Shown here in pieces: positions 1 to 9,116 of a stretch of DNA of 43,890 nucleotides. The stretch comes from JAZNQL01 sp045590155. Its GTDB lineage: Bacteria; Bacillota; Clostridia; UMGS1883; UMGS1540. The stretch is taken from positions 1-43,890 of the forward strand of contig JAZNQL010000010.1 in the NCBI GenBank assembly GCA_045590155.1, given 5' to 3'. The number at the start of each line of letters is the position of its first letter. The stretch's first letter is position 1. The translations under genes were made by a program, and so were the position numbers. The notes beneath the pieces were generated by a model. It was not told the DNA's origin. It made no database searches and saw only the letters and a list, made by a program, of their open reading frames with translations.

Positions 1-1489
1 ATACAAAAATTTTAATGTTGTCAGCTTTTTTCACATCATCTACAACCGAAACATAAACTGTTTCTTTGTTAAAATGATTAACTTTTACGGCAACAAAGTC
101 TTTGCCGTCATACCATGCCACGAAACAAAAACCTGCCGAAGATGGTTTTTTGGGGAAATAAACAGTAATATTGCTGTCTTTTTTTGTTGCATAAATATTT
201 TCTTCCGACATCTGTATCGTTTTAATTGTATGTTCCCCATTTGGGTTTATTCCTGTTGTAAGGTATAATACATCATCAAAAACAGTTATGCCGTAAATTT
301 GATTTTCGCCAAGATTTTGCACACCCTGTGTTCTTTGGTCTTTTCCGTCTGTGTCAATATTATGAATTTCTGTTGCTGTATTATAATAAATTCGTCCGTT
401 ATAAACACCTATCCCAAAAAGACCTAAATAATACCCTGCGTTAGCTGGCCAGCGGTCGTTAACTGTGTATATTGTTTTAAAGCTTGAATCAGCAAAACTC
501 TGTGAAAGAATATCGTTTCCTTTTTTGTAATACCACTTACCGTCGATATAAAATATGCCTGAAGTAATATCTTTCCAAAACATATTAGGATATTCTTCTG
601 AAGCACTGTGCTTACTTTCCCAACCATAATGTGTTGGATTTTCCGGATCTGAACCCATAATCCCTGTGTCACTTCTTAAAAACCAACTGTGTGACACAAA
701 ACCAAGCTTATCTTTCCCGTTTATAATCGGGTCATCGTATGTAACATCAACATGATACCACTTATCTTCGAGTTTTATCACATTCCAAGCATGACGCATT
801 TGTGGACTTGCTACGTACTCGGCTTCAATTCCAAGTTTTGAAAGTACATAAATATATCCCAAAGCATATCCTTGACAAACTGCAGTTTTTTCTATGAATA
901 ATCCATCAATTCTATGTGCCGACGAGACAGTATTTAACTGTAATGCATTTAAATTATATGAATATCTTAAGGCAAACCAATCATGTACTGCCAATGCCTT
1001 TTCTGCATCAGACATACTGGAATCAATACTGTTAAGAATTCTGTTTACCTCTATATCAATGAGTGCCTGATTTTTGTTTATCGTTTCTTCATCTGTATAT
1101 GCATATGAATCAGAAAAATCCAAGGCAGAAATAATAGTTGATACCCTTTTTGCTCTTACTTTAGTGTTAACATAAAAAAGATCTGGATTCTCGTACAAAA
1201 CATCAAAAAACAAGTTATATACCCTTTGCAGATTCTCTACATCAATAGCATATTTTCTTAAATCCACCGTGTTTTGCCTTGCCTTTATTGCGACTTTAAT
1301 ATCTTCTTTAATATTTTCCTCCGGCAAAACAGAAAAAAACGATATTGTTTTTTCATTTGAGGATGCAAAACAATTTGAGCATGCTGGCAAGTTAACTTCT
1401 TCTTCCGTTGCAAATGCAACGAGTTCTGTTGCGAGTAAACAAACACATAATAAAATACTGCTTAATTTTATAAAAATTTTACGTTTCAT
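1..1489 (-). CDS. Secreted transglutaminase-like protein (partial, C-terminus outside window)
   Basis: The frame opens at ATG 1489-1487 behind an AGAGAG ribosome binding site and runs off the left edge after 496 codons without a stop. The first ~27 residues look like a signal peptide: basic start, hydrophobic core, then AFA. The middle has a transglutaminase-like core, with Cys205 in AVCQGYA, His233 in RHAWN and Asp248 in YHVDVTYDDP, in the correct order and spacing for the family's catalytic triad. The last ~170 visible residues (for example IYYNTATEIHNIDTDG) resemble a beta-propeller-like repeat region common in secreted Clostridia proteins. Such proteins usually act on cell-surface peptides or proteins; the substrate is not readable here. 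It starts 65 nt after argF on the same strand with no terminator between, so read-through from the arg operon is possible. Confidence 0.8.
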   Translation of the reverse strand, partial: MKRKIFIKLSSILLCVCLLATELVAFATEEEVNLPACSNCFASSNEKTISFFSVLPEENIKEDIKVAIKARQNTVDLRKYAIDVENLQRVYNLFFDVLYENPDLFYVNTKVRAKRVSTIISALDFSDSYAYTDEETINKNQALIDIEVNRILNSIDSSMSDAEKALAVHDWFALRYSYNLNALQLNTVSSAHRIDGLFIEKTAVCQGYALGYIYVLSKLGIEAEYVASPQMRHAWNVIKLEDKWYHVDVTYDDPIINGKDKLGFVSHSWFLRSDTGIMGSDPENPTHYGWESKHSASEEYPNMFWKDITSGIFYIDGKWYYKKGNDILSQSFADSSFKTIYTVNDRWPANAGYYLGLFGIGVYNGRIYYNTATEIHNIDTDGKDQRTQGVQNLGENQIYGITVFDDVLYLTTGINPNGEHTIKTIQMSEENIYATKKDSNITVYFPKKPSSAGFCFVAWYDGKDFVAVKVNHFNKETVYVSVVDDVKKADNIKIFV

Positions 1490-1554
1490 CTATTTTCAAC
1501 TCTCTTTTATAAAAATTTTAAAGCATATTTTTGATTGTGAATTTTTTGTATATT

Positions 1555-2451
1555 TTAACCTAAAAGCTTTACTAAAACAGCTTTTTGAGCATGCAGGCGG
1601 TTTTCTGCTTCGTCAAAAATTTCGTTTGCGTGTTCTTCAAAAACTTCTGCAGTTATTTCTTCTTCTCTGTGTGCAGGCAAGCAATGAAGTACCATTACAT
1701 CCTTGTTTGCAACCTCTGTAACTTCTTTGTTTATCTGATATCCTGCAAATATTTTTTTACGCTCTTCGCTTTCGCCTTCCTGTCCCATTGATGCCCAAAC
1801 ATCTGTATATAAAACATCAGCATTTTGTGCTGCATCAAGCACTGATTCTGTGCAGGTAAAATCGCCATTTTCTGCTGCCCATTTCATGATTTCAGCATCA
1901 GGCTTATGTGTTGCGGGGCAAGCGATAGAAACCTTCATTCCCATTTTGATGCAACCTACAATAAGAGAGTTTGCCATATTGTTTCCGTCGCCTATGAAAC
2001 AAAGCTTTTTACCTTCTAAACTTCCCTTATATTCACGGATTGTCAGAAGGTCTGCAAGTACCTGACAAGGATGTGCATAATCTGTAAGGCCGTTTATAAT
2101 AGGAATACTTCCGTATTGAGCTAAAGCTTCAACCTCTTCCTGCTTATATGTTCTTATCATTATTCCGTCAAGATAGCGGGATAATACTCTTGCTGTATCT
2201 TCAACGGGTTCGCCTCTTCCTATCTGCAAATCGTTCGAGCTTAAGAAAAGTGCGTTCCCGCCAAGCTGATACATGCCTACTTCAAAGGAAACTCTCGTTC
2301 TTGTAGAGGACTTTTCGAATATCATACCAAGGGTTTTTCCTTCAAGATATTTTTTGCCGTTTTTACCTTCTTTTTTTAATTGTACCGCTAAATCAAGAAT
2401 ATCTGAAATATCCTGTGTTGTTATACTTCCGAGTGAAAGTAAATGCTTCAT
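1555..2451 (-). CDS. argF: Ornithine carbamoyltransferase
   Basis: This enzyme makes citrulline from ornithine and carbamoyl phosphate, the sixth step of arginine synthesis, in the cytoplasm. Its 298 aa are near the usual family length. The carbamoyl-phosphate loop SSTRTRVSF, the HPCQVLADL motif, the FIGDGNNMANS segment of the ornithine domain and the HCLPAHREEEIT motif are all intact. It is the last gene of the argCJBDF cluster and its ATG overlaps the argD stop by 4 nt, which suggests translational coupling. A catabolic OTC is less likely, because the gene is fused into a complete biosynthetic operon and no arcA or arcC is nearby. Confidence 0.97.
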   Translation of the reverse strand: MKHLLSLGSITTQDISDILDLAVQLKKEGKNGKKYLEGKTLGMIFEKSSTRTRVSFEVGMYQLGGNALFLSSNDLQIGRGEPVEDTARVLSRYLDGIMIRTYKQEEVEALAQYGSIPIINGLTDYAHPCQVLADLLTIREYKGSLEGKKLCFIGDGNNMANSLIVGCIKMGMKVSIACPATHKPDAEIMKWAAENGDFTCTESVLDAAQNADVLYTDVWASMGQEGESEERKKIFAGYQINKEVTEVANKDVMVLHCLPAHREEEITAEVFEEHANEIFDEAENRLHAQKAVLVKLLG

Positions 2452-3602
2452 TCTTCCACTACCTCCTTTAATATGTTTAATCCTTTATCAATTTCATCAT
2501 AGCCTATGTTAAGTGCCGGTAAAAGCCTTACTTTATCCTTTGCAGTAAGTACAAGCAGTCCTTTTTCGGCGCATTTTGTTGCAATTTCGGCGGAACTTGT
2601 TTCAGTTTTTATACCAATCATAAGACCTTTTCCGCATACATCCGCTACATTTTTAAAACTTTTTACCTTTTCTTTTATGTATTCGCCTTTTTCTGTTACT
2701 GTCTGTAAAAATTCATCCGAAAGTCTTGATAAAATATTTACTGCACCTGCAGCACACACGGGGTTACCGCCAAAGGTTGACCCATGAGACCCTTTAGGCA
2801 GAATTTCCGAAACTTTTTCAGAGAACATTGTTGCACCGATGGGCAAACCACCACCAAGACCTTTTGCAGTTGTTATAATGTCAGGGTGCAAATCGTAGTT
2901 CATATATGAATAAAGTCTGCCTGTTCTTCCGTTGCCTGTTTGCACTTCGTCGATTATAAAGAGCATATCATTTTCTTTTGCCTTTTTTTCGACATACTTT
3001 AAATATTCTTCCGAAATAACTTTTATACCACCTTCGCCCTGAATTGTTTCGAGCATTATGGCGGTTGCGTTATTTTCTTCTATCGCTTTGTCAAGCTCTT
3101 CAAAGTTTTCAGGGGTTACATATACAAAGCCTTCTGTAAAAGGTGTGAAGTTTTTGTGAAATACATCCTGACCCGTTGCAGAAAGAGTTGTAACTGTCCT
3201 TCCGTGAAAACTGTCACGCATAGTTATAATTACATTTTTTTCGGGGTCCTTATCGGTTCCGTATTTTCTTGCGGCCTTTATTGCGCACTCGTTAGCTTCG
3301 GCTCCCGAGTTTGAGAAAAACACTTTAGAAAAGCCTGTTTTTTCACAAAGCATTTTCGCAAGTGTAACACAAGGCTCTGTATAATAAAGATTTGAAGTAT
3401 GTGCAATTTTATTAAGCTGTGCATAAACTGCCTCTACCCATTCTTTATCTGCCGCGCCGAAAGTATTTACTGCTATACCGCTTCCGAAATCTATATATTT
3501 CCTGTCTCCGTTTAAAATACTTCCGTTGCCGCTTTCTATTTCAACATTGAACCTTCCGTAGGTGTTCATTATATATTTTTGGTCATCCTGCTTTATCTGC
3601 AT
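2448..3602 (-). CDS. argD: Acetylornithine aminotransferase
   Basis: A PLP-dependent class III aminotransferase (384 aa) that converts N-acetylglutamate semialdehyde to N-acetylornithine using glutamate. The Schiff-base lysine is Lys247 in TTAKGLGGGLPIG. Other family landmarks are the SNSGAEANECAIKAARKYG segment, FHGRTVTTLSATG, and IIDEVQTGNGRTGR with its PLP-contacting Asp. The start at 3602 follows a GAGGTG ribosome binding site and lies 4 nt after the argB stop. Close relatives such as ornithine or GABA aminotransferases share these motifs, so the assignment to ArgD rests largely on the operon. Confidence 0.95.
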   Translation of the reverse strand: MQIKQDDQKYIMNTYGRFNVEIESGNGSILNGDRKYIDFGSGIAVNTFGAADKEWVEAVYAQLNKIAHTSNLYYTEPCVTLAKMLCEKTGFSKVFFSNSGAEANECAIKAARKYGTDKDPEKNVIITMRDSFHGRTVTTLSATGQDVFHKNFTPFTEGFVYVTPENFEELDKAIEENNATAIMLETIQGEGGIKVISEEYLKYVEKKAKENDMLFIIDEVQTGNGRTGRLYSYMNYDLHPDIITTAKGLGGGLPIGATMFSEKVSEILPKGSHGSTFGGNPVCAAGAVNILSRLSDEFLQTVTEKGEYIKEKVKSFKNVADVCGKGLMIGIKTETSSAEIATKCAEKGLLVLTAKDKVRLLPALNIGYDEIDKGLNILKEVVEE

Positions 3603-3606
3603 TTTT

Positions 3607-4467
3607 TCACCTCGTAAACATTGTTCCTATACCTTCATCGGTAAATACTTCTATGAGTATTGAATGAGGTACTCTTCCGTCAATTATAAATACTTTTTCA
3701 GCACCTTCTTCTATTGCTTCGATACAAGCCTGTATTTTTGGAATCATTCCGCCTGAAATTATTCCTTCATCAAAATACTTTTGTGCTTCGCTTGTGTGAA
3801 TAACAGGAATTAAAGTATCTTCATCTTTAGGGTTATGCAATATTCCTGTTATATTAGTTAACGAAATAAGACTTTGTGCGTGAAGTGCACCTGCAATTTT
3901 AGCTGCTGCAGTATCGGCATTTATATTATAAAAGTTGCCGTCATCATCGCAAGCTATAGTCGATATAACAGGAATATATCCGTTATTTAAAAGATCTAAA
4001 ATGGGACTTGTTTCAATTTCTGTTATATTTCCTACAAAGCCGTACTCTTCGCTCAATTTGCCTGCTTTTATCATACCGCCGTCGGCACCGCAGATACCCA
4101 TTGCCCTGCCGCCTACACTGTTTATGATATTTACAAGGCTTTTATTTATTTTGCCCGCTAAAACCATGCTTACAACGTCCATAGTTTCTTCGTCTGTTAC
4201 TCTTACACCGTCAATAAACTGACTTTTTTTGCCTCGTTTTTCAAGTTCTTCGGAAATTTCAGGACCGCCGCCGTGAACTAAAACAACTTTAATGCCTACA
4301 AGCTGCATCAAAACTATATCACGCATTACTGAATTTCTGAGTTCATCAGACTGCATAGCGTTTCCGCCGTATTTAATTACCATTATTTTTCCGTTATAAT
4401 TTTGTATGTAAGGCAAAGCCTCTACCAAAATTGTTGCTCTGTCTGCATTTGATATCATTTTATTCAT
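3607..4467 (-). CDS. argB: Acetylglutamate kinase
   Basis: Phosphorylates N-acetylglutamate, the second step of arginine synthesis. The 286-aa protein shows the amino-acid-kinase signatures VIKYGGNAM and VLVHGGGPEI, and the C-terminal DGRVPHSILIE. An N-terminal extension (ATILVEALPYIQNYNG) precedes the kinase core. In this family such an N-terminal helix marks the hexameric, arginine-inhibited type, which fits a pathway that recycles acetyl groups through ArgJ. The start ATG overlaps the argJ stop in an ATGA arrangement; a second in-frame ATG three codons later is an alternative start. Confidence 0.96.
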   Translation of the reverse strand: MNKMISNADRATILVEALPYIQNYNGKIMVIKYGGNAMQSDELRNSVMRDIVLMQLVGIKVVLVHGGGPEISEELEKRGKKSQFIDGVRVTDEETMDVVSMVLAGKINKSLVNIINSVGGRAMGICGADGGMIKAGKLSEEYGFVGNITEIETSPILDLLNNGYIPVISTIACDDDGNFYNINADTAAAKIAGALHAQSLISLTNITGILHNPKDEDTLIPVIHTSEAQKYFDEGIISGGMIPKIQACIEAIEEGAEKVFIIDGRVPHSILIEVFTDEGIGTMFTR

Positions 4468-5678
4468 GTTCTGTAATCTCCGTTTATCTTAACATAATCG
4501 TATGTAAGGTCGCAACCGTATGCCGTTGCTATGCCTTCGCCATCTTTAAGTGTTACATTTACTGTTATTTCATCCTGTAAAAGAATTTCCTTTGCTCTGT
4601 CCTCGTCAAAATCAACTCCGCTTCCGTTTTTGCAAACTTCTATGCTTCCTTTTACGGAAGAAAGTGAAACTCCGACTTTATCTATACTTACATCTGCACC
4701 CGAATATCCTATTGCGCAAAGAATTCTTCCCCAGTTTGCATCTGCTCCAAAAAGTGCCGACTTAAAAAGGCTTGAGCATACTATGCTTTTTGCAACTTTT
4801 TTTGCATTTTGTATATCCTTTGCACCTTCTACATTGCAAATAAGAAGTTTTGTTGCTCCTTCTCCGTCCTTTGCGAGCATTCTGCAAAGCTGGCTTGTTA
4901 CAGATGAGAGTGCTTCTTTAAATTTATCAAAATCTTCGCCTTCGCTATCTATAACAGGGTTTTCAGCCATTCCGTTTGCAAGTATGCTTACCATATCATT
5001 TGTTGAGGTATCGCCGTCTATACTTAACATATTAAAAGAATCTGTAACATCTCCCGAAAGGGCTTTCTGTAACATTTCTTTTGTTATATTTACGTCTGTT
5101 GTTATAAAAACAAGCATTGTAGCCATATTGGGATGTATCATTCCCGAGCCTTTTGCTATACCGCCTATTTTACATTCTTTTCCGCCGATATTGAATGAAT
5201 ATGCAAGTTCTTTTTTAACTGTGTCTGTGGTCATTATAGCTTCTGCTGCAGCTTCGCTTCCGTTTTCAGAAAGAAGAGATGCAAGGCTGGGTAATGAATT
5301 TTCAAAGGGTTCAAGCGAAAGTCTTTGTCCTATTACTCCAGTGGAAGCTACTATTATATCATTTTTATCAATTCCTGTTGCCCCTGATGTAATATCACAA
5401 ATTTTTTCTGCAATTTCAACTCCGTCTGCGTTACAGGTGTTTGCGTTACCGCTATTACATATTATTGCAGAGGCATATCCGTCTGCCACATGTTTTTTTG
5501 TAACATAAATAGGAGCACCCTTTACAAGGTTTTGTGTGTAAACGCAAGCTGCTACTGCACGATTTTCACTTACTATAAGTGCCATATCCTTTTTTTCTTT
5601 ATTTTTTCGTATGCCGGCATGTATTCCTGACGCCTTAAATCCTTTTGCCGCACACACGCCTCCTTGTATTTTAATCAT
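4464..5678 (-). CDS. argJ: Bifunctional glutamate N-acetyltransferase / amino-acid acetyltransferase
   Basis: ArgJ moves the acetyl group from N-acetylornithine to glutamate, recycling it; many members also make N-acetylglutamate from acetyl-CoA. The chosen start at 5678 overlaps the argC stop (ATGA), giving 404 aa, the usual ArgJ length. The frame stays open 48 nt further upstream, but that stretch (HEYHARRRRRK) is reverse-frame argC and is unlikely to be translated. The self-cleavage site is visible as GSGMIHPNMATMLVF, where Thr187 would become the N-terminal nucleophile of the beta chain. VASTGVIGQRL, an oxyanion-hole region, is also present. Whether it is mono- or bifunctional cannot be read from sequence, but no argA is in the cluster. 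Confidence 0.95.
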   Translation of the reverse strand: MIKIQGGVCAAKGFKASGIHAGIRKNKEKKDMALIVSENRAVAACVYTQNLVKGAPIYVTKKHVADGYASAIICNSGNANTCNADGVEIAEKICDITSGATGIDKNDIIVASTGVIGQRLSLEPFENSLPSLASLLSENGSEAAAEAIMTTDTVKKELAYSFNIGGKECKIGGIAKGSGMIHPNMATMLVFITTDVNITKEMLQKALSGDVTDSFNMLSIDGDTSTNDMVSILANGMAENPVIDSEGEDFDKFKEALSSVTSQLCRMLAKDGEGATKLLICNVEGAKDIQNAKKVAKSIVCSSLFKSALFGADANWGRILCAIGYSGADVSIDKVGVSLSSVKGSIEVCKNGSGVDFDEDRAKEILLQDEITVNVTLKDGEGIATAYGCDLTYDYVKINGDYRT

Positions 5679-6601
5679 AAAACCAAACCCTTTCCTTCTT
5701 CTTCTCCGAGCATGATATTCATGCACTGTATTGCCGCACCCGAGGCACCTTTTCCGAGGTTGTCAAATCTTGATGCTAAAATTATTCTTTCGTCGTTACC
5801 TGTTACTATTATTTCAATGTTATCTTCCCCGCTTTTTGCATTTGCAGCGATTAGCGAATCGTATCCGCAGGGAAGCACATTTACAAACTGTTTTCCTCTA
5901 TAATATTTGGAATAAAATTCCCACATTTTTTGAAGAGTCATATTTTTATTCAAAAGTCTTGGAAAAACCGGAACTGTTACAACCATACCGCTATAAAAAT
6001 CGTCTACGATAGGATTGAATATAGGTTCATATTCAAGCGAAGGGATAGCCTTCATTTCTTTTAAATGTTTATGCTTTTGCAAAAGTCCGTACTGTCTTGG
6101 GCTTTTATATTCAAAAGGTTTATTTTGGTCTTCATATTCGGCTATCATTTTTTTGCCTCCACCGCTGTAACCTGTAACAGAGTGACATACTACGGGATAA
6201 TCGCAAGGCATAATTCCTTCTTTTGTTAAAGGATACACAAGAGCATTAAATCCCCCTGCGTGACAACCCGGGACTGCAACCTTATCTGCATTTTTTATAG
6301 CTTCTCTCTGATGTTCAGAAAGTTCGGGCAATCCGTAAACCCATCCCTTTTCTGTTCGGTGGGCACATGAAGTATCGATAATTCTTGTATTTTTATAAGT
6401 GTTTGCCGCTTCAATCGCCGCATCGTCGGGCAGGCACAAAAATGTAATATCAGCCTTTGATGTGAGTTCTGCTTTTGCATTTATATCTTTTCTTAATTCT
6501 TCTGCGATTTCCAGAACTTCTATATCATCTCTCAATGCAAGGCGCTCGCGAAGGCGAAGTCCTGTTGTTCCGGCTGCACCGTCTATGAATATTTTATGCA
6601 T
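5675..6601 (-). CDS. argC: N-acetyl-gamma-glutamyl-phosphate reductase (short type)
   Basis: NADPH-dependent reductase of step three of arginine synthesis and first gene of the operon. The 308 aa match the shorter ArgC subtype rather than the ~345-aa type. The nucleotide-binding start is IDGAAGTTGLRLRERL; the catalytic cysteine lies in VPGCHAGGFNALVYPL, and CHSVTGYSGGGKKMI follows. The ATG at 6601 is preceded by an AGAAGG ribosome binding site about 7 nt away. The 5' leader is short (~40 nt) and contains the ARG box, so the operon is probably under ArgR control; no argR lies in this window. Confidence 0.95.
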   Translation of the reverse strand: MHKIFIDGAAGTTGLRLRERLALRDDIEVLEIAEELRKDINAKAELTSKADITFLCLPDDAAIEAANTYKNTRIIDTSCAHRTEKGWVYGLPELSEHQREAIKNADKVAVPGCHAGGFNALVYPLTKEGIMPCDYPVVCHSVTGYSGGGKKMIAEYEDQNKPFEYKSPRQYGLLQKHKHLKEMKAIPSLEYEPIFNPIVDDFYSGMVVTVPVFPRLLNKNMTLQKMWEFYSKYYRGKQFVNVLPCGYDSLIAANAKSGEDNIEIIVTGNDERIILASRFDNLGKGASGAAIQCMNIMLGEEEGKGLVL

Positions 6602-6615
6602 ATTTTAACCTTCTT

Positions 6616-6633
6616 TTTGTATATTTATTCAAA
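6616..6633 (-). promoter_or_regulatory. ARG box (ArgR/AhrC operator) in the argC leader
   Basis: The 18-mer TTTGAATAAATATACAAA (minus strand) fits the ARG-box consensus WNTGNATWWWWATNCANW at every specified position, and it also fits on the other strand as expected for a palindrome. It lies just downstream of the predicted argC transcription start, where a bound ArgR hexamer would block initiation or early elongation. Confidence 0.75.
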
Positions 6634-6647
6634 AAATAACTTTTTAT

Positions 6648-6676
6648 ATTAAACCACAATTTTAATGTCTTGTCAA
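6648..6676 (-). promoter_or_regulatory. Sigma-A promoter of argCJBDF
   Basis: On the minus strand a perfect -35 TTGACA (6676-6671) is followed by a 17-nt spacer and -10 TTTAAT (6653-6648). The start of transcription would fall near 6641, about 40 nt upstream of the argC ATG. Confidence 0.8.
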
Positions 6677-6682
6677 TAGTTT

Positions 6683-6700
6683 TATGAAAGTTTTTTCACT
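6683..6700. promoter_or_regulatory. Possible weak second ARG box upstream of argC -35
   Basis: An 18-bp sequence centred 67 bp from the strong ARG box keeps the TG...CA halves of the consensus but has three mismatches (positions 7, 8 and 12). It sits just upstream of the -35. Auxiliary ArgR sites in this position are known from Bacillus; here the call is tentative. Confidence 0.3.
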
Positions 6701-6720
6701 TTTTTAAATAAATTCTCATC

Positions 6721-6758
6721 AAAAAGCCGAGGGTAACAGTTTTCTGTCACTCCCGACC
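6721..6758 (-). terminator. Intrinsic terminator after iorB
   Basis: On the minus strand a ~14-bp stem (GTCGGGAGTGACAG pairing with CTGTTACCCTCGGC, with G-T wobbles and one mismatch) closes an AAAA loop and is followed by TTTTT. It lies 12 nt after the iorB stop and separates the ior operon from the argC promoter. Confidence 0.8.
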
Positions 6759-6769
6759 TTTTACGTTTT

Positions 6770-7333
6770 TTAGTTATTATATCCAAGTTCAAAAGCTTTA
6801 AGGTTTATATCAAGAAACTTTTCGGGCACTGTTTTCTTTATCGCCTCTACCCAAACATTCTTTTCTATTTTTGAGTTTTTAGCAAGCTGACCTATTAAAA
6901 CAACATTTACTGCCTTTATATTTCCAGCTTCTTTTGCAAAGGATAAAGCATCGCATTTTATGAGCTCTATACCTTTTTTATCCATTTCGGCAAAAAGTTC
7001 TGTGGGATATTCTGCCACACCTGTTATAACAGGCATAGGATTTATTTTTTGTGTATTAACTATACACTTACCACCTTTTTTAAGGTACGGAAAATATCTG
7101 TAAGCTTCAAGCTTTTCAAAAGCCAATACAATATCAGCTTCTCCTTTTTCGATTAAGGGAGATAAAACCTTTTCTCCATATTTTACATAAGTTACAACGC
7201 TGCCGCCTCTCTGGCTCATTCCGTGTACTTCAGAAAGCTTTAAATCGTATCCCGAGTCCATTGCAACGGCTCCGATTATTCTGCTTGCAAGCAATGTTCC
7301 CTGTCCGCCTACTCCAACTATCATTATATTCAT
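6770..7333 (-). CDS. iorB: Indolepyruvate:ferredoxin oxidoreductase, beta subunit
   Basis: The 187-aa gamma-type pyruvate/ketoisovalerate oxidoreductase subunit pairs with IorA to oxidise arylpyruvates (from Trp, Tyr or Phe transamination) to aryl-acetyl-CoA, reducing ferredoxin. It opens with MIVGVGGQGTLLASRIIG, and EVHGMSQRGGSVVTYVKYG is the family hallmark. It starts 27 nt after iorA and shares its transcript. The pair indicates anaerobic amino-acid fermentation. Confidence 0.95.
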   Translation of the reverse strand: MNIMIVGVGGQGTLLASRIIGAVAMDSGYDLKLSEVHGMSQRGGSVVTYVKYGEKVLSPLIEKGEADIVLAFEKLEAYRYFPYLKKGGKCIVNTQKINPMPVITGVAEYPTELFAEMDKKGIELIKCDALSFAKEAGNIKAVNVVLIGQLAKNSKIEKNVWVEAIKKTVPEKFLDINLKAFELGYNN

Positions 7334-7360
7334 ATTAACACTCCTTTCTATTTGCTGCGA

Positions 7361-9088
7361 TTACTCTGCTTTTTTGATTGCACCGAATTTACATACACTC
7401 GGGCAAAGACCGCAGCCTACACAAAGTGTTTCATCTATCTGTGGTTTTCCGCCTGCTATGGATATTGCCGGGCAGGCAAGTTTCATACACATTTTACAGT
7501 TTTTGCAGTCGCTTGTTATAACATATCTTCCTTTATATCCAGCCTTTTTAATCAGTGCGCAGGGACGCTGGGCTATAATAACCGAAACTTCTTCTGCCAT
7601 AAGTTCTTCTTTTAATACTTTTTCGAAGTTTTCAAGGTCAAACGGATCTGCAACTACTACTCTTTCTACTCCTACCGCTTTTGCCAAAAGTTCAAGATCT
7701 ACCTGTTTTGTAGGCTCGCCTTTTATGGTAAGTCCGTTTGCAGGGTTATTCTGATGTCCTGTCATACCAGTTATAGAGTTATCAAGTATGATGGTTGTGC
7801 TTGTTCCTTTATTGTATACTGAATTTATAAGCCCTGTTATTCCTGAATGCATAAATGTTGAGTCGCCTATTACGGCTACGCTTTTTCTTGCAAATTCTCT
7901 ATCTGCCATTTCCATACCATGAAGTGCGGATACACTTGCACCCATACAGATAATAGTATCAACACTTTCAAGCGGTGCTGCACAACCAAGTGCGTAACAA
8001 CCTATATCGCCTGAAACTGTAACTCCTAATTTATGCAGAATGTAAAATACTCCTCTGTGTGAGCATCCGGGGCAAAGTGCAGGCGGTCTTACTACTGCAT
8101 TTTTGTCGGGAATTATAGTTGCTTCATTTTTTATTCCGAGAATTTTTTCTTTTATAAGATCAACCGAATATTCGCCTTCCATTGTAAATATTTCTTTACC
8201 CTGTGCCTTGATTCCCATATTATTTATTTCTTTTTCGAGTACGGGATCAAGTTCTTCAACTATATAAAGCTTTTCTACCTTTGAAGCAAATTCAGCTATA
8301 AGCTTTTTAGGAAGGGGCCATGCCATACCAAGCTTTAATACTGATGCATCGGGCAAAGCTTCTTTTACATACTGGTATGTGATACCGCTTGTTATTACAC
8401 CGATTTTTGTATCTGCATATTCTGCACGGTTTACCGATGAGGTTTCGGCATATTCTGAAAGCTTTTTAGTTCTTTCTTCTACCATTGTATGCTTAGGTCT
8501 TGCCATTGCGGGAACCATTGCATTTTTAGGAATATCTTTTGTGTAGGGTTTTGTTCCCACTTCCTGTCTTTCACAAAGTTCTGTTACACTTTGTGAATGT
8601 GCTACTCTCGTTGTTACACGCACAAATACCGGTGTATCAAACTGCTCGCTTATATCAAATGCAAGTTTTGTAAAGTCTTTACATTCTGCAGAATCTGCAG
8701 GCTCAAGCATAGGAATCTTTGATGCTATGGCATAATTTCTTGAATCCTGCTCGTTTTGTGAGCTGTGCATACCAGGATCGTCCGCTACGCATATTACCAT
8801 ACCACCGTTTACGCCTATATATGACATTGTAAATACTGGGTCTGCTGCTACGTTTAAACCTACATGTTTCATTGCAGTAAGTGCACGTGCGCCTCTTATT
8901 GCGGCACCTGATGCAACCTCTGTTGCTACCTTTTCGTTGGGTGCCCATTCAGAATGAAGTTCGTCATATTTTGATAAAAACTCAGTAATTTCGGTGCTTG
9001 GTGTGCCAGGATATGAAGAAACTACTGTTACTCCTGCTTCCCATGCACCTCTGGCTATTGCCTCGTTTCCTATCATCAATTTTTTCAT
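7361..9088 (-). CDS. iorA: Indolepyruvate:ferredoxin oxidoreductase, alpha subunit
   Basis: The 575-aa large subunit holds the thiamine-diphosphate site and two iron-sulfur clusters. Visible parts: N-terminal pyrimidine-binding domain (GVTVVSSYPGTPSTEI), central diphosphate-binding domain (CPGCSHRGVFYILHKLG, and GDIGCYALG then VIGDSTFMHSG), and a C-terminal ferredoxin domain with CKNCKMCMKLAC and CVGCGLCPSVC, enough for two [4Fe-4S] clusters. Start 9088 is chosen because ATG follows a GAGGTG ribosome binding site; the frame extends 13 codons upstream without a good site. It makes a two-gene unit with iorB. Confidence 0.95.
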   Translation of the reverse strand: MKKLMIGNEAIARGAWEAGVTVVSSYPGTPSTEITEFLSKYDELHSEWAPNEKVATEVASGAAIRGARALTAMKHVGLNVAADPVFTMSYIGVNGGMVICVADDPGMHSSQNEQDSRNYAIASKIPMLEPADSAECKDFTKLAFDISEQFDTPVFVRVTTRVAHSQSVTELCERQEVGTKPYTKDIPKNAMVPAMARPKHTMVEERTKKLSEYAETSSVNRAEYADTKIGVITSGITYQYVKEALPDASVLKLGMAWPLPKKLIAEFASKVEKLYIVEELDPVLEKEINNMGIKAQGKEIFTMEGEYSVDLIKEKILGIKNEATIIPDKNAVVRPPALCPGCSHRGVFYILHKLGVTVSGDIGCYALGCAAPLESVDTIICMGASVSALHGMEMADREFARKSVAVIGDSTFMHSGITGLINSVYNKGTSTTIILDNSITGMTGHQNNPANGLTIKGEPTKQVDLELLAKAVGVERVVVADPFDLENFEKVLKEELMAEEVSVIIAQRPCALIKKAGYKGRYVITSDCKNCKMCMKLACPAISIAGGKPQIDETLCVGCGLCPSVCKFGAIKKAE

Positions 9089-9116
9089 TGTTTTCACCTC
9101 GTATATTTTTTCTGAT

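Noticed and set aside
424..672. 82-codon minus-strand frame in the left 1.5 kb
   Set aside because: It is out of frame with the transglutaminase-like gene that covers the same strand with a signal peptide and full catalytic triad.
4531..5508. 325-codon open frame antisense to argJ
   Set aside because: It has no ribosome binding site, a Ser/Pro/Ile-rich composition typical of reverse frames, and lies entirely inside the well-supported argJ.
6602..6660. T-box or riboswitch before argC
   Set aside because: The leader is too short; the ARG box explains the region.
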